NCBI RefSeq assembly: GCF_037996645.1
Contig: NZ_JBBMXV010000001.1
Location: 190,168-254,167 of the forward strand
Direction: 5' to 3'
DNA length: 64,000 nt
Origin: Halalkalicoccus tibetensis
Lineage (GTDB): Archaea > Halobacteriota > Halobacteria > Halobacteriales > Halalkalicoccaceae
Every line of letters starts with the position of its first letter. The stretch's first letter is position 1. The notes under the pieces are model-generated. The model was not told the origin of the DNA. It ran no database searches and saw only the letters and a program-made list of their open reading frames with translations. Position numbers and translations under genes: made by a program. Below, piece by piece: positions 18,601 to 25,990 of the stretch.

Positions 18601-19439
18601 TCGAGATCGACGGGGAGCTCGCGGCCGTCGACAACGTCCGGCTCCCGCCGGGCGCCGACGACGAGACCGTCGATCTCGGCTTCTCGATCGGCTCGATCGG
18701 GAGCTACGATGTCGTCGTGCGCGACCCCGGGGACGGAAGCGAGCTCGCGTCGGGGACCGTCACCGTCGAGCCCGGTGAGTTGATCGCCGAACTGGATGAC
18801 CCCAGTGGCGACGACCACGGCCCCGGTGAGTACGTCTACCCGACCGACGACGCGTTCGAGGACGGCGCCTTCGACCTCCTATCACTGGGCGTCTACGAGA
18901 CCGACGAGGAGTTCCGCTTCGCCTTCGAGGTCGAGAACCTCTACGACACCTTCGGCGGGGAGTTCTCGCCCCACTACTTCCTGCTTTACCTGCGTGATCC
19001 CTCGCGCGAGGACGGACGGACGAGTGAACTGGGCGACCTCGAGCTCACCGCCGAGTTCGCCGAGGAGTGGCACTACCGGGTCGACGCGAGCGGGTTCGGC
19101 CGGGGCCTCGTCGACGCCGAGGAATCGGAGCTCGCTACACCAGGGACGTTCGTCGACTTCGCGAGCGATACGGCGATCGTCTCGGTCGCGAAGGACGCGC
19201 TCGGCGACCTGGACGTCGGCGAGGCCGAAGTCGCCCCGATCGTCGGGAGCGAGGACAACGGGATCCTCCGCCCGGTCGGCGTCGAGGCCGAACCCTTCGT
19301 CTTCGGCGGTGCGCGCGAGGATGCGGTCGAGAACGCCCCGCGGATCGTCGATCTCGCGACGCCCGCGGGCGTCGACCAGTCCGAGGCACTCGCATACGAC
19401 GCCGAGTCGCTCGCGACGGTGCCGTTCACACCGCTGTAG
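15630..19439 (+). CDS. Secreted multidomain glycoside hydrolase family 97 enzyme (alpha-glucosidase/alpha-galactosidase family)
   Basis: Hydrolyses alpha-linked sugars outside the cell. The 1269-residue protein has a Tat signal (SSRRGFLGG), a GH97 N-terminal beta domain (about 55-330), the TIM-barrel (about 340-640), an inserted beta-sandwich module like a CBM (about 673-795), the GH97 C-terminal domain (about 820-940), and a final domain resembling the SLH-like C-terminal module of glucodextranase (about 1050-1269). Against Bacteroides SusB as I remember it, the four catalytic/calcium glutamates are present at about 459 (HNETAG), 538 (IHEG), 556 (NRE) and 562 (AQEF), with matching 18- and 6-residue spacings. 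That favours the inverting alpha-glucosidase type. The ATG at 15630 precedes the Tat motif closely. Confidence 0.9.
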   Translation: MSEKRFQQGYEGSSRRGFLGGVGALVAAAAYSRDVPAAVAARVTNEEDDAVQRVESPDGSISVTVDVSNGVPSYEVVCDGTTRIGPSTLGFDFRNQPAFGASVEGEDGATLEVTGSERESATEEWEPVWGDFEQVSADYESLIVGLEEVEGSGRSANLEVRVFDDGLGFRVVLDEEFASNSDRAIVTSENTSFDFDGDHTAWWIRNEVTNPRFEQEYTESPLSEIPGGTRETRPTGTELRNGVHTPLTVDAEDVYLSVHESNLDDYAAATLAPRSEDGGTRFTTELTPLPDGSKVSLELPNATPWRTIQVGSTPGDLIESQLIPLLADPLEESALPTVDGEPDTDWIVPRKYVGIWWTMIAGSANWEYRPDDSFESPEEAAGYIHGARTERMKRYMRFADENGIDSVLVEGWNEGWDTYPGDGSGLEFGVDDSYPDFDVREVAEFGADLDGVEMTMHNETAGNLPNYEDQILNDDVFEQYEDVGIHSIKNGYVSDPGLGIDGDGSEPTHNQHNQLAVNHHRLVIREAAANRQLLEIHEGIKPTGELRTYPNVANREVVTAQEFDGFDQLSSNVGREHHVTIPFTRNLAGPVSYQPGIFDITFNDDRGDQVQTTRAKQLAMYPNYLSGLQMAADRMEAYVSSEFEVGELLQAASGELDGMITLDEWRNAFGTNAVAVDPNRVPSGSSVSFTVRDVESAGAYDLHLRYASAPEDNAERVIEAGGPRATLRVDDGSETIEPEFTDYWDEWEVFTTEVELEAGDNEIAIELNYDAGETFEGDVGGFNLNTIAVTEVGEDSPVPAEYEGYTPENENFDAEPEFAFIEEVPMDWDETRVVESQVGEYVATARRSGEKWYVGAMTDGNGRAIDVPLEFLAPGKSGGAGQGNRQGPNYVAEIYSDEVGAGVDSDPTGVRIDEAIVNPSTTLLASMAPSGGTAVRLRRARGGEINELPDYERPEQELAYSVDSEAGLGEPVVSATGSNDSAFVGGTTVEIEIDGELAAVDNVRLPPGADDETVDLGFSIGSIGSYDVVVRDPGDGSELASGTVTVEPGELIAELDDPSGDDHGPGEYVYPTDDAFEDGAFDLLSLGVYETDEEFRFAFEVENLYDTFGGEFSPHYFLLYLRDPSREDGRTSELGDLELTAEFAEEWHYRVDASGFGRGLVDAEESELATPGTFVDFASDTAIVSVAKDALGDLDVGEAEVAPIVGSEDNGILRPVGVEAEPFVFGGAREDAVENAPRIVDLATPAGVDQSEALAYDAESLATVPFTPL

Positions 19440-19520
19440 CTCAGTTCCGCCGATCCACGTCCGGCTCTCGATGGACCAGCGATGGAACCCGTTTTGAGGG
19501 GAGCGTCCCAAACGCGATCC

Positions 19521-20759
19521 ATGCCACGTGCGCTGGTCGTCGCCGACGACCTCACCGGCGCGACCGACACCGCCCACGCGTTCGCCAAGCGGGGCTACGG
19601 GACGACGGTACGGGTCGATCCCGACTCCGAGCCCAACGCGTCGGTCCTCGCAGTCAACACCGACTCGCGCTATGCCGACCCGGAGACGGCCGCAGAGCGG
19701 GTCCGCCGGGTAGTTCGAGGGACCGACGCGCCGGTCGTCTACAAGAAGGTCGACTCCACCCTTCGTGGAAACGTCGCAAGCGAGGTCGACGCCGCCATGG
19801 AGAGGTTCGACCGCGGGCTGTTCGCCCCCGCCGCGCCCGCAGTCGGCCGGCTCACCGCCTGCAGCCACCACCTCGTCGACGGCTGCCTGTTGACCGACAC
19901 CGAGTACGCAAACGATCCGAACCCGCCCGCGAGCGCCCGCCTGCCGGCGCTGTTCGAGGGGCTGGATCGACCCGTCCGTCACCTCGGGATCGGGGCCGTC
20001 GCCGCCGGTCCCGACGCAGTTCGAGGGGTACTCGATGACGTTCCTCCGGGGTCGGTGATCGCCTGCGACGCGACCCACGAGCGCCATCTCGTGGCGATCG
20101 CCCGTGCCGGTCGGGAGTCCGATCGCCGCCCGCTCTATGCCGGCAGCTCGGGCCTCGCCGAACACGTCGCCGTCCCGGGCGAGCCCGACCGAAAGCCCGG
20201 CTTCGAGTACGCCGCGGGCGGCGCGCTGGGGGTCGTCGGGAGCGTCAGCGAACGCTCGCTCGAACAGCTCGCTGCGCTCCCCGAGGAGTGGGTGATCGCG
20301 ATCGGGCCCGAGGAGCTGCTTTCCGATCCCGAGGGCGCGGGACGGGAGGCGGGTCGGCGGACCGCCGATCGCCTCGCGGCCGGCGAGCACGCCGTCGTCA
20401 CGGCCGCTCCGGATCGCGAGGCGGTCGAGCGGACCCTCGAACTCGGCCACGAGCGCGGGCTCGACGGGGAGGCGATCCGGGAGCGGGTCACGGCGGCGCT
20501 CGCGAGCGCGGCGCGTGCGGGGTGCGGGGAGGCGGCGGGGCTGTTCGTCACCGGTGGGGACATCGCGATGGCCGCCTTCGACGCGCTCGGCGTCCGGGCG
20601 CTCTCGCTTTCGGGCGTCGAAGTCGAGGCGGGCATCCCCGTGAGCCGTCTCGATGGAGGGTGTGCCGACGGGCTCCCGGTCGTCACGAAAGCCGGCGGGT
20701 TCGGGAGCGATGCAACGGTAATTAACTGCCTGCGGGCCCTCGGTGGCGACCATGAGTGA
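19521..20759 (+). CDS. Four-carbon acid-sugar kinase (DUF1537/OtnK-DtnK family)
   Basis: Phosphorylates C4 sugar acids (D-threonate, D-erythronate or related) on O4 with ATP. The 412-residue protein has the N-terminal substrate domain (VVADDLTGATDTAHAF near residue 6; VYKKVDSTLRGN near 74) and the C-terminal nucleotide-binding domain ending GLPVVTKAGGFGSD, all hallmark DUF1537 motifs. It overlaps the next gene, a PdxA2-like dehydrogenase, by 8 nt; that pairing is the known DtnK-PdxA2 / DenK-PdxA2 arrangement. The ATG at 19521 is chosen because it leads directly into the substrate domain. Which acid is used cannot be read from sequence. Confidence 0.92.
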   Translation: MPRALVVADDLTGATDTAHAFAKRGYGTTVRVDPDSEPNASVLAVNTDSRYADPETAAERVRRVVRGTDAPVVYKKVDSTLRGNVASEVDAAMERFDRGLFAPAAPAVGRLTACSHHLVDGCLLTDTEYANDPNPPASARLPALFEGLDRPVRHLGIGAVAAGPDAVRGVLDDVPPGSVIACDATHERHLVAIARAGRESDRRPLYAGSSGLAEHVAVPGEPDRKPGFEYAAGGALGVVGSVSERSLEQLAALPEEWVIAIGPEELLSDPEGAGREAGRRTADRLAAGEHAVVTAAPDREAVERTLELGHERGLDGEAIRERVTAALASAARAGCGEAAGLFVTGGDIAMAAFDALGVRALSLSGVEVEAGIPVSRLDGGCADGLPVVTKAGGFGSDATVINCLRALGGDHE

Positions 20760-21774
20760 GCCCACGATCGGGATCACGATGGGCGATCCGGCGGGGATCG
20801 GCCCGGAGGTGATCGTCAAGGGGTATCGCGAGCTTCGGGAGACGGCCGACGTGCTGGTGATCGGCGACGCCGATGTCGTCGAGAGCGCCCGCGAGGTCTG
20901 TGGGTCGGACCTCGGGATAGAACGGGTCGGCTCGCCCGACGAGGCCTCGTTTAGGGACGATCGAATCCCCGTCCTCGATCTGGACAACGTCGCGGAGCTG
21001 GAGCGGGGCGTCGTCCGCGAGGAGTACGGCGAAGCGAGTCTGGAGTATATCGAACGGGCGATCGAGCTCGCCCAGTCGGGGGGGATCGACGCGATGACGA
21101 CCGCCCCGATCAACAAACAGTCGACGAAGCTCGCCGGCAGCGACTACGCGGGCCATACCGGGATGCTCGCCGACTACACCGATACCGAGAACTACTCGAT
21201 GATGCTGATCGAGGGCCCCCTTCGAGTGACCCACGTCAGCACGCACGTCCCGCTGCGGGAGGCCTGCGACCTCGTGAGCGAGGAATCGGTGCTCGATACC
21301 GTTCGCGTGACCGACGAGGCGCTGCGCGAACTCGGGATCGACTCCCCGACGGTCGCGGTCGCGGGGCTGAACCCCCACGCCAGCGACGGGGGGTTGCTCG
21401 GCGAGGAGGACGGCGCGGAGATCGAGCCGGCGGTCGAGCGGGCTCGCGAGGAGGGGATCGACGCCTTCGGGCCGGAGTCGCCCGACACGATTTATGTGGG
21501 GGCGGCCCGCGGGGCCGCCGACTGCGTGGTCTCGATGTACCACGACCAGGGTCACATCCCGATCAAGATGCTCGGCTTCGCGGAGGGCGGTGCGGTCTCG
21601 GGGGTCAACGTCACCATCGGCCTGCCGATCATCAGGACGAGCGTCGACCACGGCACCGCCTTCGATATCGCGGGCGAGGGGATCGCGAGCGAGAAGAGCC
21701 TGCTCGACGCCGTCGAAGTCGCGAGCGGGATGGCGCGGGAACGGACGCGCGTCGAAGCGGGTGAGGGGGTATGA
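20752..21774 (+). CDS. PdxA2-like 4-phospho-D-threonate/4-phospho-D-erythronate dehydrogenase
   Basis: NAD-dependent oxidative decarboxylation of the phosphorylated C4 acid to dihydroxyacetone phosphate. The 340-residue protein shows GITMGDPAGIGPEVI at the N-terminus, MTTAPINKQ, AGHTGMLAD, the metal-binding His in THVSTHVPLREA, and MYHDQGHIPIKML; the GHIPIK form is more like PdxA2 than the vitamin B6 enzyme PdxA. The start at 20752 overlaps the kinase gene by 8 nt and its stop overlaps the next ATG by 4 nt (ATGA), so the three genes form a tight operon. A PLP-biosynthetic role is unlikely here. Confidence 0.9.
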   Translation: MSEPTIGITMGDPAGIGPEVIVKGYRELRETADVLVIGDADVVESAREVCGSDLGIERVGSPDEASFRDDRIPVLDLDNVAELERGVVREEYGEASLEYIERAIELAQSGGIDAMTTAPINKQSTKLAGSDYAGHTGMLADYTDTENYSMMLIEGPLRVTHVSTHVPLREACDLVSEESVLDTVRVTDEALRELGIDSPTVAVAGLNPHASDGGLLGEEDGAEIEPAVERAREEGIDAFGPESPDTIYVGAARGAADCVVSMYHDQGHIPIKMLGFAEGGAVSGVNVTIGLPIIRTSVDHGTAFDIAGEGIASEKSLLDAVEVASGMARERTRVEAGEGV

Positions 21775-23072
21775 ACCTCGAGTTCCCGGACGCGGGGACG
21801 CTGCGGGGCGCCAACGACGTCGAGCGCGACGACCTGCCCCGCTTCGCGCGTGCGACCCGCCACCGCGATCTCGACTCGATCGACGATCTGGAGGGGGCCG
21901 CCCGGGCGGCCGTCGACGACCTCCCGCTCGATTCGCTCGATCCCGGCGCGGAGGTGGCGATCACCGCCGGGAGTCGCGGGATCCACGACATGCCCGCGGT
22001 GCTCGAGGCGGCGGTCGACGAGCTTCGCGAGCGGGGGTTCGAGCCCTCGGTGATCGCCGCGATGGGCTCGCATGGGGGCGCGACCAGCGAAGGGCAACGC
22101 GAGACGCTCGAAGCGCTCGGGATCACCGAGGACCGTTTGGACTGCCCGATCCACACCTCGATGGCGGTTGCGGAGGTCGGAACGGATAGTTTAGAACGGC
22201 CGGTCTACGTCGCCGAGGACGCCCTCGCGATGGACGCGGTGATCCTCGCGAACCGGATCAAACCCCACACCGATTTCCATGGACCCGTCGAGAGCGGGCT
22301 CTGTAAGATCGCCGTGATCGGGCTGGGGAAGCACCGCGGCGCGGAGTCGCTACACAACGCCGGGCTGGCGAGCGATTTCAGCGAGGTCATCCAGGAGCGA
22401 GCCGAGCTGATCATCGAGGAGTGCGTCGTCGGCGGGATCGGGCTGATCGAGAACGCCGCCGACCGGGCGACCCACATCGAGGGCGTTGGTTCGACAGAAA
22501 TCCTCGATCGCGAACCCGAGCTGCTCGACGTCGCCCGGGAGGAGCTTCCCATGCTCCCCGTCGAGGACCTCGACCTCCTCGTGGTCGACGAGATCGGCAA
22601 GGAGGTCTCGGGAACCGGCATGGACACCAACGTGATCGGCCGGGTGCTCTTTCACGGGGAGAGCGAGCCCGATTCCCCGAGCGTCACCCGGATCTACGCG
22701 CGCTCGATCACGCCGGCCTCCCACGGCAACGGCCTCGGGCTCGGCCTCGCCGACTTCGTCCACCGCGACGTCGTCGAGGAGCTCGCACTCGACGACATGT
22801 ACGTCAACATCGCCACCAGCGGCGAGACCTCGCGAGCACGGATCCCCTTTACCGTCCCCGACGACCTGACCGCGCTGATCCTGGCCTGTTCGACCACCGG
22901 CGTCGCGGACCCCGCCGACCTGCGCGTCGCGCGCATCGAGAACACGATGGAGCCCGACGAGCTGCTGGTCTCCGAGCCCGTTGCCCGGGAACTCGAGGGT
23001 CGTGAGGACGTCTCGGTCGGCCCGCTCGAGCCGATCGCCTTCGAGGACGGGGAGTTCGGGCCACCGAACTGA
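21771..23072 (+). CDS. LarA-like DUF2088 protein, putative nickel-pincer (NPN) sugar-acid racemase/epimerase
   Basis: A 433-residue member of the lactate-racemase superfamily, whose enzymes invert the C2 of 2-hydroxy acids using a nickel-pincer nucleotide. Visible landmarks are MGSHGGATSEGQ near residue 100 and KPHTDFHGPVESGLCK near 164, which provide the His and Lys (the Lys that would carry the NPN cofactor), followed by a GLGKHRGAESLHNAG segment with the candidate Ni-ligand His. Its ATG overlaps the PdxA2 stop (ATGA). Genes for the cofactor (larB, larC, larE) are not in the window. In context, inversion of a tetronate or other sugar acid is the simplest role. Activity is inferred. Confidence 0.82.
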   Translation: MNLEFPDAGTLRGANDVERDDLPRFARATRHRDLDSIDDLEGAARAAVDDLPLDSLDPGAEVAITAGSRGIHDMPAVLEAAVDELRERGFEPSVIAAMGSHGGATSEGQRETLEALGITEDRLDCPIHTSMAVAEVGTDSLERPVYVAEDALAMDAVILANRIKPHTDFHGPVESGLCKIAVIGLGKHRGAESLHNAGLASDFSEVIQERAELIIEECVVGGIGLIENAADRATHIEGVGSTEILDREPELLDVAREELPMLPVEDLDLLVVDEIGKEVSGTGMDTNVIGRVLFHGESEPDSPSVTRIYARSITPASHGNGLGLGLADFVHRDVVEELALDDMYVNIATSGETSRARIPFTVPDDLTALILACSTTGVADPADLRVARIENTMEPDELLVSEPVARELEGREDVSVGPLEPIAFEDGEFGPPN

Positions 23073-23122
23073 CTATTACCGCGACGGCAACTCCTTTGGC
23101 CGTGCCCGATCGAGTACGGACG

Positions 23123-24010
23123 ATGAGTTCGATCGACAGTTCGTTCACCGGCGCGTTGTGTCCGATCGTCACCCCCCTCGACGACGGGGAGGTCGACGAG
23201 GAGTCGCTTGCCTCGCTCGCGGAGTTCATTCTGGACGGCGGCGTCGACGGCCTCTTCCCCTGCGGCACCACAGGGGAATTCGCCAGCCTCACACCCGAAC
23301 AGCGCCAGCAGGTGATCGGCACCGTCGCCGAGGCAGCGGGCGACGCGCCCGTGATCGCCGGCGCGGCGGGCACGAGCGTCCCCGAGATCCTCGACCGGAT
23401 CGAGGAGGCGGAAGCGGCGGGCGCGGACGCCGCCGCGATCGTCGGCCCGTACTTCCACACCGCCAACAGCGCCGAGGGGACCCGGCAGTTCTTCGAGGCG
23501 ATCGCCGAGGAGACCGCCCTGCCGCTGTATCTCTACAACATCCCGATGTACGTCGGAAACGAGATCCCCGCCGAAACCGTGGGAGCGCTCGCCGAGCACG
23601 ACTCGGTGCGTGGGATCAAGGACACCAGTGGCGACCTCTCCTACTTCCTCACGGTCGACCGCAAGACGCCCGAGGGGTTCGTCCTCTTCCAGGGTTTCGA
23701 CAGCCTGCTGGTGCCCGCGCTGCGGATGGGCTCGAACGGCGGGGTCCACGCGCTCGCGAACGTCATCCCCGAGGTGTTCGCCGAACTGATCGAGAGCGCC
23801 GACGAGGAGCGGGGCGCCGAGCTCCAGCGCGAGGCGATCGCGCCGCTGTTCGACCTCTGTGCCGAGTACGGCTTCGCGCCCGCGACGAAGGCCGCCCTGC
23901 TCCACCGCGACGTCATCCCGAACGACGAGGTGAAGCCGCCGCTGGTCGCGCTCGATGAGGAGGCCCGCGAGGAGATCGGCGAGGCGGTCGACCGGGCGCT
24001 CTCGGTCTAG
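23123..24010 (+). CDS. DHDPS/NAL-family aldolase, probable 2-keto-3-deoxy-sugar-acid aldolase
   Basis: Class I aldolase/dehydratase barrel of 295 residues. It has GALCPIVTPLDD, the substrate motif GTTGEFASLT near residue 48, YNIPMYVGN with the catalytic Tyr, and GIKDTSGD with the Schiff-base Lys near residue 162. Haloarchaeal proteins of this type act as KDG aldolase or related lyases rather than in lysine synthesis. It lies 50 nt after the LarA-like gene on the same strand, so it likely belongs to the sugar-acid operon and would release pyruvate from a 2-keto-3-deoxy acid. The stop overlaps the convergent GntP stop by 4 nt. Substrate is inferred. Confidence 0.88.
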   Translation: MSSIDSSFTGALCPIVTPLDDGEVDEESLASLAEFILDGGVDGLFPCGTTGEFASLTPEQRQQVIGTVAEAAGDAPVIAGAAGTSVPEILDRIEEAEAAGADAAAIVGPYFHTANSAEGTRQFFEAIAEETALPLYLYNIPMYVGNEIPAETVGALAEHDSVRGIKDTSGDLSYFLTVDRKTPEGFVLFQGFDSLLVPALRMGSNGGVHALANVIPEVFAELIESADEERGAELQREAIAPLFDLCAEYGFAPATKAALLHRDVIPNDEVKPPLVALDEEAREEIGEAVDRALSV

Positions 24011-25383
24011 AAGGGCAGCACCGTCGAGAGCACGAGCACCATCACCAGCCCCGTGATCGACATGATCGTCGCGGTCGCCGAGTAGGTCTTGAACGTCTCG
24101 ACCTGCGTGATGCCGGCGACCTCGCTGATGATCCAGAAGCCGCTGTCGTTGTACCAGGGCGCGATCATCGCGCCACAGCCCACCGCCATCAGCATGTAGA
24201 CCGGGTGGGCCGCCAGCGCGTCCAGCAACGGCGCCATGATCGACGCGCCCGTCAGGATCGCGACCGTCGCCGAGCCCTGCGCGACCCGGATCACCGCGGC
24301 GATCAGCCAGCCGGCGATCAAAAGCGAGATGCCGAGCGCCGCGAGCCCCTCGGCGATGTACTCGCCGACGCCCGCGGCCGCGAGCATCGCGCCGAAGGTC
24401 CCCCCGGCGGCGGTGATCGCGATGATGTTGCCGCCGCTCTTGAGCGCCTCCGTCAGCTCCTCGCTGAACTCCTCACGGTCGCCGATCTCGAGGCGATAGA
24501 GGGTGAACGCCGCCGCCATCGCTGCCGCCGTCAGCGCGAAGTTCGCGTTCCCGACGAAGGTGGTAAGCTGGACGAGCGAACCTCCCTCCGCGAGGACTCC
24601 CTGTTCTGCGAGCGCGTTCGCGATCGTCGAGGAGGCGATCAGCACCACCGGCAGGAGGATCGGCATCCCGGACTCGAACAGACCGGGGAGCTGTGCGGTC
24701 GGGGTTTCTGCCTTCTCCTCGAGGCTCTCGGGAGTCGAGCCCATCGCGTCGCGCAGCGGGAAGTCCTCGCGGCCGTGGAGATAGGTGCCGTAGACGATCC
24801 CCGCGAGCAGCGAGGCCGGCAGCGCGACCATCGCGCCGATCAGGATCGCGAGACCCAGATCGACCCCCAGACTCCCGGCGGCGGCGAGCGGACCCGGCGT
24901 CGGCGGGACGAGCATGTGGGTCGCGAGCGCCCCCGAGGCCAGCACCGAGATGTACAGCGAGTACTTCACGCCGGTCCGGGCCTTCATCGAGCGGGCCAGC
25001 GGCGCGAGCAGGTAGAAGACGTTGTCGAAGAAGACGGGAATGGAGAGGACGTAGCTCGAGCCCAGCAGCGCGTACTCGGAGTTGTCCTCGCCGGTGATCG
25101 AGAGGAAGGCCCGGACGACGCGTTCTGCGGCCCCGCTGTCCATCAGACACTTCCCGATGATCGCCGCCATCAGGATGGGGATCCCGATGTCGACCATCGT
25201 GTCGCCGAAGGCCTCCGCGAGCTCCTCGGGAACGGTCGCGAACGGGAGCTCGGGCGTGGCGATCCCGATCGCCATCGCCGCGAGGATCAGCCCGACGAAC
25301 GCGGGCAGCTTCAGCCAGACGAGCAACAGTACGACCGCGACCACGCCGATCACGAACGGGACGAGCGGGTTCGAGAGTACCAT
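24007..25383 (-). CDS. GntP family gluconate/sugar-acid:H+ symporter
   Basis: A 458-residue membrane permease with about 12-13 helices. Family blocks include GIPILMAAIIGKCLMDSGAA, FDNVFYLLAPLARSM, HMLVPPTPGPLAAA near residue 155 and the C-terminal MIAPWYNDSGFWI (N-D-SGFW is strongly conserved in GntP). It converges on the aldolase gene with a shared CTAG at 24007-24010. Its function as importer of gluconate or other sugar acids matches the catabolic genes next door although it is transcribed from the opposite direction. A TATA box at 25410-25414 is well placed for a leaderless start at 25383. Confidence 0.93.
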   Translation of the reverse strand: MVLSNPLVPFVIGVVAVVLLLVWLKLPAFVGLILAAMAIGIATPELPFATVPEELAEAFGDTMVDIGIPILMAAIIGKCLMDSGAAERVVRAFLSITGEDNSEYALLGSSYVLSIPVFFDNVFYLLAPLARSMKARTGVKYSLYISVLASGALATHMLVPPTPGPLAAAGSLGVDLGLAILIGAMVALPASLLAGIVYGTYLHGREDFPLRDAMGSTPESLEEKAETPTAQLPGLFESGMPILLPVVLIASSTIANALAEQGVLAEGGSLVQLTTFVGNANFALTAAAMAAAFTLYRLEIGDREEFSEELTEALKSGGNIIAITAAGGTFGAMLAAAGVGEYIAEGLAALGISLLIAGWLIAAVIRVAQGSATVAILTGASIMAPLLDALAAHPVYMLMAVGCGAMIAPWYNDSGFWIISEVAGITQVETFKTYSATATIMSITGLVMVLVLSTVLPF

Positions 25384-25409
25384 GGTATCGGCCCTCGTCC
25401 GGGGTGGAG

Positions 25410-25423
25410 TATAATCGTTTATA
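25410..25423. promoter_or_regulatory. Back-to-back TATA boxes between gntP-like and uspA genes
   Basis: TATAATCGTTTATA is an inverted repeat of TATAA/TTATA with a 4-nt spacer. Read leftward it lies about 27 nt from the permease ATG (25383); read rightward it is about 57 nt from the uspA ATG (25480), giving a short leader there. Because one element provides both promoters, transcription in the two directions may compete or be co-regulated. Confidence 0.5.
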
Positions 25424-25479
25424 TGCCGGGTCGGTGGTTCGTCCCCAGCAGTTATGTGGCGCTTCGCCGACGTTCGAGT

Positions 25480-25938
25480 ATGTACGACACCATCCTCGTC
25501 CCGGTCGACGGGAGCGATCAGGCTGATCAGGCGGTCGAGCACGCCGTCGGCATCGCCGCGAAGTTCGGAAGCACCGTCCACGCGCTCCACGTCGTCGACG
25601 ATCGGGGCTCCGGTCGGGCGGCAGAAGCCGTCAGCGAACTCTCGCGCAACTCCCCCGAGCGCCAGGAGATGCAAGAGCGCCGTGCGGAGGCCGGCAGCGA
25701 CCTCACCGACGCGGCCGTCGAACGCGCCCGGGCCGAGGACGTCGCGGCCGAGGCGGCCGTCGTCGAGGGCGACCCGGCCGAGGTGATCACCGACTACGCG
25801 ACCGACGAGGGGATGGACCTCATCGTGATGGGCGCGCGCGGGCGCAGCGCGGTCGGGAAGTTCCTGCTCGGCGACGTCGCCGGCAAGGTCGCGCGCCACG
25901 CCACGACGCCGGTGCTGCTGGTCCGGCCCGACGAGTGA
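25480..25938 (+). CDS. UspA-family universal stress protein
   Basis: A 152-residue single-domain protein with the N-terminal YDTILVPVDGSDQAD strand-loop and the C-terminal ATP-binding signature GARGRSAVGKFLLGDVAGKV (G-x2-G-x9-G-S/T type), ending ATTPVLLVRPDE. The middle helix region is charged (RQEMQERRAEAGSDL). Nucleotide binding is likely. It is divergent from the GntP permease and shares its promoter region. No specific stress can be assigned. Confidence 0.95.
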   Translation: MYDTILVPVDGSDQADQAVEHAVGIAAKFGSTVHALHVVDDRGSGRAAEAVSELSRNSPERQEMQERRAEAGSDLTDAAVERARAEDVAAEAAVVEGDPAEVITDYATDEGMDLIVMGARGRSAVGKFLLGDVAGKVARHATTPVLLVRPDE

Positions 25939-25990
25939 CCGGATCGTCACCGTCGAAACGCCCTTCCCCCGACCGCCCGAACCCCCGCCG

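Noticed and set aside
24007-24010. Shared CTAG between convergent aldolase and GntP stops as a possible gene-fusion or frameshift
   Set aside because: Both proteins end normally with family-typical C-termini; overlapping stops of convergent genes are common in dense genomes.
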